DNA of 64,000 nt, taken from positions 37,942,472-38,006,471 of the forward strand of contig JAQNBH010000003.1 of NCBI GenBank assembly GCA_028752905.1, written 5' to 3'. Position 1 is the first letter of the stretch; every line of letters starts with the position of its first letter. The DNA is from Cladorhizidae sp. MBARI D1340-BT2. Lineage: Eukaryota; Porifera; Demospongiae; Poecilosclerida; Cladorhizidae. The notes below the pieces were generated by a model. It made no database searches, was not told the origin of the DNA, and saw only the letters and a program-made list of their open reading frames with translations. The translations under genes and the position numbers were made by a program. Of the stretch, positions 1-14,000 are shown in pieces.

Positions 1-985
1 GTTATACACCTAGCATGGTTATACACCTAGCGTGGTTATACACCTAGCATGGTTATATACCTAGCATGGTTATATACCTAGCATGGTTAAAGACCTAGCA
101 TGGTTATATACCTAGCATAGTTATACACCTAGCATGCTTATACAATTAGCATGCTTATACAATTGGCATGGATATACACCTAGCATGGTTATATACCTAG
201 CATAGTTATACACTTAGCATGGTTATACACCTATCATGGTTATATACCTAGCATGGTTATATACCTAGCTTGGTTATATACCTAGCATAGTTATATACCT
301 AGCATAATTATACACCTTGCATGGTTATACAATTAGCATGGTTATACACCTAGCATGGTTATATACCTAGCATAGTTATACACCTAGCATGGTTATACAC
401 CTAGCATGGTTATATACCTAGCATGGTTATATACCTAGCATGGTTATATACCTAGCATGGTTATACACCTAGCATGGTTATATACCTAGCATGGTTATAT
501 ACCTAGCATGGTTATATACCTAGCATGGTTATATACCTAGCATAGTTATACACCTAGCATGGTTATACAATTAGCATGGTTATACACCTAGCATGGTTAT
601 ATACCTAGCATAGTTATACACCTAGCATGGTTATACACCTAGCATGGTTATACACCTAGCATGGTTGTACACCTAGCAAGGTTATACACCTAGCATGGTT
701 ATATACCTAGCATGGTTATATACCTAGCATGGTTGTATACCTAGCATGGTTATACACCTAGCATGGTTATATACCTAGCATGGTTATATACCTAGCATGG
801 TTATATACCTAGCATGGTTATATACCTAGCATAGTTATACACCTAGCATGGTTATACAATTAGCATGGTTATACACCTAGCATGGTTATATACCTAGCAT
901 AGTTATACACCTAGCATGGTTATACACCTAGCATGGTTATATACCTAGCATGGTTATACACCTAGCAAGGTTATACACCTAGCAT

Positions 986-1005
986 GGTTATATACCTAGC
1001 ATCAT
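986..1005. repeat. 20-bp monomer (+3), CATCAT type
   Basis: A T monomer ends in a duplicated CAT (TAGCATCATGG), adding 3 bp. It recurs, giving the position of ATCATGG, at 5,257, 12,934, 17,066, 20,566, 25,323, 26,843, 28,367, 30,125, 31,645, 33,169, 36,757, 37,461, 39,321, 39,937, 42,766 and 47,078. It is usually followed three monomers later by the ATAATT monomer, with a GCTTGG monomer between, so the group travels together. It is absent from the last 17 kb although the ATAATT monomer persists there. Confidence 0.9.
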
Positions 1006-1056
1006 GGTTATACACCTAGCATGGTTATATACCTAGCTTGGTTATACACCTAGCAT

Positions 1057-1077
1057 GGTTATAATTATACCTAGCAT
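1057..1077. repeat. 21-bp monomer (+4), ATAATTATACC type
   Basis: This monomer reads GGTTATAATTATACC before CTAGCAT, 4 bp longer than consensus, and looks like a local duplication of TTATA/ATTA. It is the most widespread odd-length monomer. ATAATT starts at 1,061, 2,220, 4,289, 5,317, 8,525, 12,994, 13,644, 17,126, 20,626, 20,829, 25,383, 26,903, 27,723, 28,427, 30,185, 31,705, 32,525, 33,229, 35,833, 36,817, 37,521, 39,378, 39,997, 42,826, 47,138, 49,220, 53,327, 56,376, 57,678, 60,920 and 62,222. It is commonly followed by a T monomer and then GCGTGG or GCATGG. These positions gave most of the HOR offsets reported here. Confidence 0.92.
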
Positions 1078-2131
1078 GGTTATATACCTAGCATGGTTAT
1101 ACACCTAGCATGGTTATATACCTAGCATAGTTATACACCTAGTATGGTTATACACCTAGCATGGTTATATACCTAGCATGGTTATATACCTAGCATGGTT
1201 ATATACCTAGCATGATTATATACCTAGCATGGTTATATACCTAGCATAGTTATACACCTAGCATGGTTATACACCTAGCATGGTTATACACCTAGCATGG
1301 TTATATACATAGCATGGTTATATACCTAGCATGGTTATATACCTAGCATGGTTATATACCTAGCATAGTTATACACCTAGCATGCTTATACAATTAGCAT
1401 GGTTATACACCTAGCATGGTTATATACCTAGCATAGTTATACACTTAGCATGGTTATACACCTATCATGGTTATATACCTAGCATGGTTATATACCTAGC
1501 ATGGTTATATACCTAGCATGGTTATATACCTAGCATAGTTATACACCTAGCATGGTTATACAATTAGCATGGTTATACACCTAGCATGGTTATATACCTA
1601 GCATAGTTATACACCTAGCATGGTTATACACCAAGCATGGTTATATACCTAGCATGGTTATATACCTAGCATGGTTATATACCTAGCAACGTTATACACC
1701 TAGCATGGTTATATACCTAGTATGGTTATATACCTAGCATGGTTATATACCTAGCATGGTTATATATCTGGCATAGTTATACACCTAGCATGGTTATACA
1801 ATTAGCATGGTTATACACCTAGCATGGTTATATACCTAGCATAGTTATACACTTAGCATGGTTATGCACCTATCATGGTTATATACCTAGCATGGTTATA
1901 TACCTAGCATGGTTATATACCTAGCATAGTTATACACCTAGCATGCTTATACAATTAACATTGTTATACACCTAGCATGGTTATATACCTAGCATAGTTA
2001 TACACTTAGCATGGTTATACACCTATCATGGTTATATACCTAGCATGGTTATATACCTAGCATGGTTATATACCTAGCATGGTTATATACCTAGCATGGT
2101 TATATACCTAGCATGGTTATATACCTAGCAT

Positions 2132-2147
2132 GGTTATATACTAGCAT
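2132..2147. repeat. 16-bp monomer (-1)
   Basis: The monomer reads TATACTAGCAT, lacking one C of the usual CC. The matching copies at +2,069 and +4,236 have the full 17 bp, so the loss is private to this copy. A similar 16-bp monomer is at 16,168-16,183 (TACACTAG). Another, lacking the G of TAGC, is at 35,184-35,199 (CCTACATG). Confidence 0.88.
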
Positions 2148-3579
2148 AGTTATACACCTAGCATGCTTATACAATTAGCATTGTTATACACCTATCATGG
2201 TTATATACCTAGCATGGTTATAATTATACCTAGCATGGTTATATACCTAGCGTGGTTATACACCTAGCATGGTTATATACCTAGCATGGTTATACACCTA
2301 GCATGGTTATACACCTAGCATGGTTATATACCTAGCATGGTTATATACCTAGCATGGTTATACAATTAGCATGGTTATACACCTAGCATGGTTATATAAC
2401 TAGCATAGTTATACACTTAGCATGGTTATACACCTAGCATGGTTATATACCTAGCATGGTTATATACTTAGCATGGTTATATACCTAGCATGGTTATATA
2501 CCTAGCATGGTTATATACCTAGGATGGTTATACACCTAGCATGGTTATATACCTAGCATGTTTATATACCTAGCATGGTCATACACCTAGCATGGTTATA
2601 TACTTAGCATGGTTATATACCTAGCATGGTTATATATCTAGCATGGTTATATACCTAGCATAGTTATACACCTAGCATGGTTATACAATTAGCATGGTTA
2701 TACACCTAGCATGGTTATATACCTAGCATAGTTATACACCTAGTATGGTTATACACCTAGCATGGTTATATACCTAGCATGGTTATATACCTAGCATGGT
2801 TATATACCTAGCATGATTATATACCTAGCATAGTTATACACCTAGCATGGTTATACAATTAGCATGGTTATACACCTAGCATGGTTATACACCTAGCATG
2901 GTTATATACCTAGCATGGTTATACACCTAGCATGGTTATACACCTAGCATGGTTATACAATTAGCATGGTTATACACCTAGCATGGTTATATAACTAGCA
3001 TGGTTATACACCTAGCATGGTTATACACCTAGCATGGTTATTTACCTAGCATGGTTATATACCTAGCATTGTTATACACCTAGCATGCTTATACAATTAG
3101 CATTGTTATACACCTAGCATGATTATATACCTAGCATAGTTATACACTTAGCATGGTTATACACCTATCATGGTTATATACCTAGCATGGTTATATACCT
3201 AGCATGGTTATATACCTAGCATGGTTATATACCTAGCATGGTTATATACCTAGCATAGTTATACACCTAGCATGCTTATACAATTAACATTGTTATACAC
3301 CTAGCATGGTTATATACCTAGTATAGTTATACACTTAGCATGGTTATACACCTATCATGGTTATATACCTAGCATGGTTATATACCTGGCATGGTTATAT
3401 ACCTAGCATGGTTATATACCTAGCATGGTTATATACCTAGCATGGTTATATACCTAGCATGGTTATATACCTAGCATAGTTATACACCTAGCATGCTTAT
3501 ACAATTAGCATTGTTATACACCTATCATGGTTATATACCTAGCATGGTTATATACCTAGAATGGTTATATACCTAGCAT

Positions 3580-3604
3580 GGTTATATACCTATACACCTA
3601 GCAT
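3580..3604. repeat. 25-bp monomer (+8), CCTATACACC type
   Basis: One monomer is extended by 8 bp: CCTA runs straight into TACACCTAGCAT, as if a T monomer was joined to the inside of an A monomer. The same junction is at 7,825, 9,911, 14,894, 18,325 and 22,198 (positions of CCTATA). It shifts the 17-bp phase and is a clean marker for aligning HOR copies between 3.6 and 22.2 kb. I did not see it to the right of 22.2 kb. Confidence 0.9.
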
Positions 3605-4679
3605 GGTTATACAATTAGCATGGGTATACACCTAGCATGGTTATATACCTAGCATAGTTATACACCTAGCATGGTTATACACCTAGCATGGTTATATACC
3701 TAGCATGGTTATATACCTAGCATGGTTATATACCTAGCATGGTTATACACCTAGCATGGATATATACCTAGCATGGTTATATACCTAGCATGGTTATACA
3801 ATTAGCATGGGTATACACCTAGCATGGTTATATATCTGGCATAGTTATACACCTAGCATGGTTATACAATTAGCATGGTTATACACCTAGCATGGTTATA
3901 TACCTAGCATAGTTATACACTTAGCATGGTTATACACCTATCATGGTTATATACCTAGCATGGTTATATACCTAGCATGGTTATATACCTAGCATAGTTA
4001 TACACCTAGCATGCTTATACAATTAACATTGTTATACACCTAGCATGGTTATATACCTAGCATAGTTATACACTTAGCATGGTTATACACCTATCATGGT
4101 TATATACCTAGCATGGTTATATACCTAGCATGGTTATATACCTAGCATGGTTATATACCTAGCATGGTTATATACCTAGCATGGTTATATACCTAGCATG
4201 GTTATATACCTAGCATAGTTATACACCTAGCATGCTTATACAATTAGCATTGTTATACACCTATCATGGTTATATACCTAGCATGGTTATAATTATACCT
4301 AGCATGGTTATATACCTAGCGTGGTTATACACCTAGCATGGTTATATACCTAGCATGGTTATACACCTAGCATGGTTATACACCTAGCATGGTTATATAC
4401 CTAGCATGGTTATATACCTAGCATGGTTATACAATTAGCATGGTTATACACCTAGCATGGTTATATAACTAGCATAGTTATACACTTAGCATGGTTATAC
4501 ACCTAGCATGGTTATATACCTAGCATGGTTATATACTTAGCATGGTTATATACCTAGCATGGTTATATACCTAGCATGGTTATATACCTAGGATGGTTAT
4601 ACACCTAGCATGGTTATATACCTAGCATGTTTATATACCTAGCATGGTCATACACCTAGCATGGTTATATACTTAGCAT

Positions 4680-4697
4680 GGTTATAATACCTAGCAT
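4680..4697. repeat. 18-bp monomer (+1), ATAATACC
   Basis: This is a one-base insertion in TATATACC (reads TATAATACC). It is private to this copy: the positions 2,069 bp upstream and 4,236 bp downstream have 17-bp monomers. Confidence 0.85.
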
Positions 4698-4797
4698 GGT
4701 TATATATCTAGCATGGTTATATACCTAGCATAGTTATACACCTAGCATGGTTATACAATTAGCATGGTTATACACCTAGCATGGTTATATACCTAGC

Positions 4798-7700
4798 ATA
4801 GTTATACACCTAGCATGGTTATACAATTAGCATGGTTATACACCTAGCATGGTTATATACCTAGCATAGTTATACACCTAGCATGGTTATACACCTAGCA
4901 TGGTTATACACCTAGCATGGTTGTACACCTAGCAAGGTTATACACCTAGCATGGTTATATACCTAGCATGGTTATATACCTAGCATGGTTGTATACCTAG
5001 CATGGTTATACACCTAGCATGGTTATATACCTAGCATGGTTATATACCTAGCATGGTTATATACCTAGCATGGTTATATACCTAGCATAGTTATACACCT
5101 AGCATGGTTATACAATTAGCATGGTTATACACCTAGCATGGTTATATACCTAGCATAGTTATACACCTAGCATGGTTATACACCTAGCATGGTTATATAC
5201 CTAGCATGGTTATACACCTAGCAAGGTTATACACCTAGCATGGTTATATACCTAGCATCATGGTTATACACCTAGCATGGTTATATACCTAGCTTGGTTA
5301 TACACCTAGCATGGTTATAATTATACCTAGCATGGTTATATACCTAGCATGGTTATACACCTAGCATGGTTATATACCTAGCATAGTTATACACCTAGTA
5401 TGGTTATACACCTAGCATGGTTATATACCTAGCATGGTTATATACCTAGCATGGTTATATACCTAGCATGATTATATACCTAGCATGGTTATATACCTAG
5501 CATAGTTATACACCTAGCATGGTTATACACCTAGCATGGTTATACACCTAGCATGGTTATATACATAGCATGGTTATATACCTAGCATGGTTATATACCT
5601 AGCATGGTTATATACCTAGCATAGTTATACACCTAGCATGCTTATACAATTAGCATGGTTATACACCTAGCATGGTTATATACCTAGCATAGTTATACAC
5701 TTAGCATGGTTATACACCTATCATGGTTATATACCTAGCATGGTTATATACCTAGCATGGTTATATACCTAGCATGGTTATATACCTAGCATAGTTATAC
5801 ACCTAGCATGGTTATACAATTAGCATGGTTATACACCTAGCATGGTTATATACCTAGCATAGTTATACACCTAGCATGGTTATACACCAAGCATGGTTAT
5901 ATACCTAGCATGGTTATATACCTAGCATGGTTATATACCTAGCAACGTTATACACCTAGCATGGTTATATACCTAGTATGGTTATATACCTAGCATGGTT
6001 ATATACCTAGCATGGTTATATATCTGGCATAGTTATACACCTAGCATGGTTATACAATTAGCATGGTTATACACCTAGCATGGTTATATACCTAGCATAG
6101 TTATACACTTAGCATGGTTATACACCTATCATGGTTATATACCTAGCATGGTTATATACCTAGCATGGTTATATACCTAGCATAGTTATACACCTAGCAT
6201 GCTTATACAATTAACATTGTTATACACCTAGCATGGTTATATACCTAGCATAGTTATACACTTAGCATGGTTATACACCTATCATGGTTATATACCTAGC
6301 ATGGTTATATACCTAGCATGGTTATATACCTAGCATGGTTATATACCTAGCATGGTTATATACCTAGCATGGTTATATACCTAGCATGGTTATATACCTA
6401 GCATAGTTATACACCTAGCATGCTTATACAATTAGCATTGTTATACACCTATCATGGTTATATACCTAGCATGGTTATATACCTAGCGTGGTTATACACC
6501 TAGCATGGTTATATACCTAGCATGGTTATACACCTAGCATGGTTATACACCTAGCATGGTTATATACCTAGCATGGTTATATACCTAGCATGGTTATACA
6601 ATTAGCATGGTTATACACCTAGCATGGTTATATAACTAGCATAGTTATACACTTAGCATGGTTATACACCTAGCATGGTTATATACCTAGCATGGTTATA
6701 TACTTAGCATGGTTATATACCTAGCATGGTTATATACCTAGCATGGTTATATACCTAGGATGGTTATACACCTAGCATGGTTATATACCTAGCATGTTTA
6801 TATACCTAGCATGGTCATACACCTAGCATGGTTATATACTTAGCATGGTTATATTCCTAGCATGGTTATATATCTAGCATGGTTATATACCTAGCATAGT
6901 TATACACCTAGCATGGTTATACAATTAGCATGGTTATACACCTAGCATGGTTATATACCTAGCATAGTTATACACCTAGTATGGTTATATACCTAGCATG
7001 GTTATATACCTAGCATGGTTATATACCTAGCATGGTTATATACCTAGCATGATTATATACCTAGCATAGTTATACACCTAGCATGGTTATACAATTAGCA
7101 TGGTTATACACCTAGCATGGTTATACACCTAGCATGGTTATATACCTAGCATGGTTATACACCTAGCATGGTTATACACCTAGCATGGTTATACAATTAG
7201 CATGGTTATACACCTAGCATGGTTATATAACTAGCATGGTTATACACCTAGCATGGTTATACACCTAGCATGGTTATTTACCTAGCATGGTTATATACCT
7301 AGCATTGTTATACACCTAGCATGCTTATACAATTAGCATTGTTATACACCTAGCATGATTATATACCTAGCATAGTTATACACTTAGCATGGTTATACAC
7401 CTATCATGGTTATATACCTAGCATGGTTATATACCTAGCATGGTTATATACCTAGCATGGTTATATACCTAGCATGGTTATATACCTAGCATAGTTATAC
7501 ACCTAGCATGCTTATACAATTAACATTGTTATACACCTAGCATGGTTATATACCTAGTATAGTTATACACTTAGCATGGTTATACACCTATCATGGTTAT
7601 ATACCTAGCATGGTTATATACCTAGCATGGTTATATACCTAGCATGGTTATATACCTAGCATGGTTATATACCTAGCATGGTTATATACCTAGCATGGTT

Positions 7701-9033
7701 ATATACCTAGCATAGTTATACACCTAGCATGCTTATACAATTAGCATTGTTATACACCTATCATGGTTATATACCTAGCATGGTTATATACCTAGAATGG
7801 TTATATACCTAGCATGGTTATATACCTATACACCTAGCATGGTTATACAATTAGCATGGGTATACACCTAGCATGGTTATATACCTAGCATAGTTATACA
7901 CCTAGCATGGTTATACACCTAGCATGGTTATATACCTAGCATGGTTATATACCTAGCCTGGTTATATACCTAGCATGGTTATACACCTAGCATGGATATA
8001 TACCTAGCATGGTTATATACCTAGCATGGTTATACAATTAGCATGGGTATACACCTAGCATGGTTATATATCTGGCATAGTTATACACCTAGCATGGTTA
8101 TACAATTAGCATGGTTATACACCTAGCATGGTTATATACCTAGCATAGTTATACACTTAGCATGGTTATACACCTATCATGGTTATATACCTAGCATGGT
8201 TATATACCTAGCATGGTTATATACCTAGCATAGTTATACACCTAGCATGCTTATACAATTAACATTGTTATACACCTAGCATGGTTATATACCTAGCATA
8301 GTTATACACTTAGCATGGTTATACACCTATCATGGTTATATACCTAGCATGGTTATATACCTAGCATGGTTATATACCTAGCATGGTTATATACCTAGCA
8401 TGGTTATATACCTAGCATGGTTATATACCTAGCATGGTTATATACCTAGCATAGTTATACACCTAGCATGCTTATACAATTAGCATTGTTATACACCTAT
8501 CATGGTTATATACCTAGCATGGTTATAATTATACCTAGCATGGTTATATACCTAGCGTGGTTATACACCTAGCATGGTTATATACCTAGCATGGTTATAC
8601 ACCTAGCATGGTTATACACCTAGCATGGTTATATACCTAGCATGGTTATATACCTAGCATGGTTATACAATTAGCATGGTTATACACCTAGCATGGTTAT
8701 ATAACTAGCATAGTTATACACTTAGCATGGTTATACACCTAGCATGGTTATATACCTAGCATGGTTATATACTTAGCATGGTTATATACCTAGCATGGTT
8801 ATATACCTAGCATGGTTATATACCTAGGATGGTTATACACCTAGCATGGTTATATACCTAGCATGTTTATATACCTAGCATGGTCATACACCTAGCATGG
8901 TTATATACTTAGCATGGTTATATACCTAGCATGGTTATATATCTAGCATGGTTATATACCTAGCATAGTTATACACCTAGCATGGTTATACAATTAGCAT
9001 GGTTATACACCTAGCATGGTTATATACCTAGCA
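4798..9033. repeat. 4.24-kb HOR, copy 2
   Basis: This is the second copy of the unit at 542-4,797, in direct tandem. It again carries two CCTAGG monomers, at 6,754 and 8,823, 2,069 bp apart, exactly as at 2,518 and 4,587 in copy 1. At about 9,034 the sequence reads CCTAGTATGG, which continues like the inner 2,069-bp repeat (compare about 2,734) and not like the start of copy 1. The register of the HOR therefore changes there. Small differences from copy 1 include TATTCC at about 6,850 where copy 1 has the 18-bp ATAATACC monomer at 4,680. Confidence 0.83.
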
Positions 9034-9899
9034 TAGTTATACACCTAGTATGGTTATACACCTAGCATGGTTATATACCTAGCATGGTTATATACCTAGC
9101 ATGGTTATATACCTAGCATGATTATATACCTAGCATAGTTATACACCTAGCATGGTTATACAATTAGCATGGTTATACACCTAGCATGGTTATACACCTA
9201 GCATGGTTATATACCTAGCATGGTTATACACCTAGCATGGTTATACACCTAGCATGGTTATACAATTAGCATGGTTATACACCTAGCATGGTTATATAAC
9301 TAGCATGGTTATACACCTAGCATGGTTATACACCTAGCATGGTTATTTACCTAGCATGGTTATATACCTAGCATTGTTATACACCTAGCATGCTTATACA
9401 ATTAGCATTGTTATACACCTAGCATGATTATATACCTAGCATAGTTATACACTTAGCATGGTTATACACCTATCATGGTTATATACCTAGCATGGTTATA
9501 TACCTAGCATGGTTATATACCTAGCATGGTTATATACCTAGCATGGTTATATACCTAGCATAGTTATACACCTAGCATGCTTATACAATTAACATTGTTA
9601 TACACCTAGCATGGTTATATACCTAGCATAGTTATACACTTAGCATGGTTATACACCTATCATGGTTATATACCTAGCATGGTTATATACCTAGCATGGT
9701 TATATACCTAGCATGGTTATATACCTAGCATGGTTATATACCTAGCATGGTTATATACCTAGCATGGTTATATACCTAGCATGGTTATATACCTAGCATA
9801 GTTATACACCTAGCATGCTTATACAATTAGCATTGATATACACCTATCATGGTTATATACCTAGCATGGTTATATACCTAGAATGGTTATATACCTAGC

Positions 9900-11000
9900 A
9901 TGGTTATATACCTATACACCTAGCATGGTTATACAATTAGCATGGGTATACACCTAGCATGGTTATATACCTAGCATAGTTATACACCTAGCATGGTTAT
10001 ACACCTAGCATGGTTATATACCTAGCATGGTTATATACCTAGCATGGTTATATACCTAGCATGGTTATACACCTAGCATGGATATATACCTAGCATGGTT
10101 ATATACCTATCATGGTTATATACCTAGCATGGTTATATACCTAGCATAGTTATACACCTAGCATGGTTATACAATTAGCATCGTTATACACCTAGCATGG
10201 TTATACACCTAGCATGGTTATACACCTAGCATGGTTATATACCTAGCATGGTTATATACCTAGCATGGTTATATACCTAGCATGGTTATATACCTGGCAT
10301 AGTTATACACCTAGCATGGTTATACAATTAGCATGGTTATACACCTAGCATGGTTATATACCTAGCATGGTTATAGACCTAGCATGGTTATATACCTAGC
10401 ATGGTTATACACCTAGCATGGTGATATACCTAGCATGGTTATATACCTAGCATGGTTATATACCTAGCATGGTTATATACCTAGCATAGTTATACACCTA
10501 GCATGGTTATACAATTAGCATGGTTATACACCTAGCATTGTTATATACCTAGCATAGCTATACACCTAGCATGGTTATACACCTAGCATGGTTATATACC
10601 TAGCATGGTTATATACCTAGCATGGTTATATACCTAGCATGGTTATACACCTAGCATGGTTATATACCTAGCATGGTTATATACCTAGCATGGTTATATA
10701 CCTAGCATGGTTATATACCTAGCATGGTTATACACCTAGCATGGTTATACAATTAGCATGGTTATACACCTAGCATGGTTATATACCTAGCATAGTTATA
10801 CACCTAGCATGGTTATACACCTAGCATGGTTATATACCTAGCATGGTTATGTACCTAGCATGGTTATATACCTAGCATGGTTATATACCTAGCATAGTTA
10901 TACACCTAGCATGGTTATACAATTAGCATGGTTATACACCTAGCATGTTTATATACCTAGCATGGTTATACACCTAGCATGGTTATACACCTAGCATGGT
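9900..11000. repeat. Mosaic segment copied at 18.3 and 22.2 kb
   Basis: Three markers hold one offset. CCTATA is at 9,911 / 18,325 / 22,198, TATAGACC at 10,372 / 18,786 / 22,659, and CATGTTTATATACC at 10,944 / 19,358 / 23,231. The offsets are 8,414 and then 3,873 throughout. The TATAGACC monomer (T8 to G) is seen only in these three segments, which makes common descent secure. Further right the match slips by whole monomers: CATACTT 11,471 to 19,749 is 8,278 (8 monomers less), and 19,749 to 23,860 is 4,111 (14 monomers more). Confidence 0.8.
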
Positions 11001-14000
11001 TATATACCTAGCATGGTTATATACCTAGCATGGTTATACAATTAGCATGGTTATACACCTAGCATGGTTATATACCTAGCATAGTTATACACCTAGCATG
11101 GTTATACACCTAGCATGGTTATATACCTAGCATGGTTATATACCTAGCATGGTTATATACCTAGCATGGTTATATACCTAGCATGGTTATATACCTAGCA
11201 TTGTTATACACCTAGCATGGTTATATACCTAGCATGGTTATATACCTAGCATGGTCATACACCTAGCATGGTTATAAACTTAGCATGGTTATATACCTAG
11301 CATGGTTATATACCTAGCATGGTTATATACCTAGCATAGTTATACACCTAGCATGGTTATACAATTAGCATGGTTATACACCTAGCATGGTTATATACCT
11401 AGCATAGTTATACACCTAGTATGGTTATACACCTAGCATGGTTATATACCTAGCATGGTTATATACCTAGCATACTTATACACCTAGCATGGTTATACAC
11501 CTAGCATGGTTATATACCTAGCATGGTTATACACCTAGCATGGTTATACACCTAGCATGGTTATATACCTAGCATGGTTATATACCTAGCATGGTTATAT
11601 ACCTAGCATGGTTATATACCTAGCATGGTTATATACCTAGCATAGTTATACACCTTGCATGGTTATGCAATTAGTATGGTTATACACCTAGCATGGTTAT
11701 ATACCTAGCATGGTTATATACCTAGCATGGTTATACACCTAGCATGGTTATACAACTAGCATGGTTATATACCTAGCATGGTTATATACCTAGCATGGTT
11801 ATATACCTAGCATGGTTATATACCTAGCATGGTTATATACCTAGCATAGTTATACACCTAGCATGGTTATACAATTAGCATGGTTATACACCTAGCATGG
11901 TTATATACCTAGCATGGTTATATACCTAGCATAGTTATACACCTAGCATGGTTATACACCTAGCGTGGTTATACACCTAGCATGGTTATATACCTAGCAT
12001 GGTTATATACCTAGCATGGTTATATACCTAGCATGGTTATATACCTAGCATAGTTATACACCTAGCATGCTTATACAATTAGCATGCTTATACAATTGGC
12101 ATGGATATACACCTAGCATGGTTATATACCTAGCATAGTTATACACTTAGCATGGTTATACACCTATCATGGTTATATACCTAGCATGGTTATATACCTA
12201 GCATGGTTATATACCTAGCATAGTTATATACCTAGCATAGTTATACACCTTGCATGGTTATACAATTAGCATGGTTATACACCTAGCATGGTTATATACC
12301 TAGCATAGTTATACACCTAGCATGGTTATACACCTAGCATGGTTATATACCTAGCATGGTTATATACCTAGCATGGTTATATACCTAGCATGGTTATACA
12401 CCTAGCATGGTTATATACCTAGCATGGTTATATACCTAGCATGGTTATATACCTAGCATGGTTATATACCTAGCATAGTTATACACCTAGCATGGTTATA
12501 CAATTAGCATGGTTATACACCTAGCATGGTTATATACCTAGCATAGTTATACACCTAGCATGGTTATACACCTAGCATGGTTATACACCTAGCATGGTTG
12601 TACACCTAGCAAGGTTATACACCTAGCATGGTTATATACCTAGCATGGTTATATACCTAGCATGGTTGTATACCTAGCATGGTTATACACCTAGCATGGT
12701 TATATAGCTAGCATGGTTATATACCTAGCATGGTTATATACCTAGCATGGTTATATACCTAGCATAGTTATACACCTAGCATGGTTATACAATTAGCATG
12801 GTTATACACCTAGCATGGTTATATACCTAGCATGGTTATACACCTAGCATGGTTATACACCTAGCATGGTTATATACCTAGCATGGTTATACACCTAGCA
12901 AGGTTATACACCTAGCATGGTTATATACCTAGCATCATGGTTATACACCTAGCATGGTTATATACCTAGCTTGGTTATACACCTAGCATGGTTATAATTA
13001 TACCTAGCATGGTTATATACCTAGCATGGTTATACACCTAGCATGGTTATATACCTAGCATAGTTATACACCTAGTATAGTTATACACCGAGCATGGTTA
13101 TATACCTAGCATGGTTATATACCTAGCATGGTTATATACCTAGCATGGTTATACACCTAGCATGGTTATATACCTAGTATGGTTATATACCTAGCATGGT
13201 TATATACCTAGCATGGTTATATATCTGGCATAGTTATACACCTAGCATGGTTATACAATTAGCATGGTTATACACCTAGCATGGTTATATACCTAGCATA
13301 GTTATACACTTAGCATGGTTATACACCTATCATGGTTATATACCTAGCATGGTTATATACCTAGCATGGTTATATACCTAGCATAGTTATACACCTAGCA
13401 TGCTTATACAATTAACATTGTTATACACCTAGCATGGTTATATACCTAGCATAGTTATACACTTAGCATGGTTATACACCTATCATGGTTATATACCTAG
13501 CATGGTTATATACCTAGCATGGTTATATACCTAGCATGGTTATATACCTAGCATGGTTATATACCTAGCATGGTTATATACCTAGCATGGTTATATACCT
13601 AGCATAGTTATACACCTAGCATGGTTATATACCTAGCATGGTTATAATTATACCTAGCATGGTTATATACCTAGCGTGGTTATACACCTAGCATGGTTAT
13701 ATACCTAGCATGGTTATACACCTAGCATGGTTATACACCTAGCATGGTTATATACCTAGCATGGTTATATACCTAGCATGGTTATACAATTAGCATGGTT
13801 ATACACCTAGCATGGTTATATAACTAGCATAGTTATACACTTAGCATGGTTATACACCTAGCATGGTTATATACCTAGCATGGTTATATACTTAGCATGG
13901 TTATATACCTAGCATGGTTATATACCTAGCATGGTTATATACCTAGCATGGTTATACACCTAGCATGGTTATATACCTAGCATGTTTATATACCTAGCAT

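Larger units (their letters stand above)
1..1155. repeat. Array segment with four copies in the window
   Basis: The left edge matches three later segments at constant offsets. The marker AATTGG at 161 recurs at 12,094, 24,483 and 29,285. TTGTAC at 665 recurs at 12,598, 24,987 and 29,789. The 20-bp CATCAT monomer near 1,001 recurs at 12,934, 25,323 and 30,125. The ATAATT monomer at 1,061 recurs at 12,994, 25,383 and 30,185. The offsets are thus 11,933, 24,322 and 29,124 with no drift. The match to 11.93 kb fades near 1,155 (13,088). A private change here is TTAAAGACC near 85-93, where the 12-kb copy reads TTATATACC. The segment probably continues to the left of the window. Confidence 0.8.
542..4797. 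repeat. 4.24-kb HOR, copy 1
   Basis: This is the first of two adjacent copies of a higher-order unit. Markers here recur 4,256 bp downstream in the left part (TTGTAC 665 to 4,921; ATAATT 1,061 to 5,317). In the right part they recur 4,236 bp downstream (CCTAGG 2,518 to 6,754; CCTAGAATGG 3,555 to 7,791; CCTATACACC 3,589 to 7,825; ATAATT 4,289 to 8,525). The 20-bp change in offset is explained by a 21-bp ATAATT monomer at about 2,216, absent from copy 2, and a one-base deletion in the monomer at 2,132-2,147 here. The unit contains an inner repeat: positions about 1,745-3,812 match about 3,813 onward at 2,069 bp (CCTAGG 2,518 to 4,587; ATAATT 2,220 to 4,289). The second inner copy is cut short at about 4,797. 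Confidence 0.85.
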
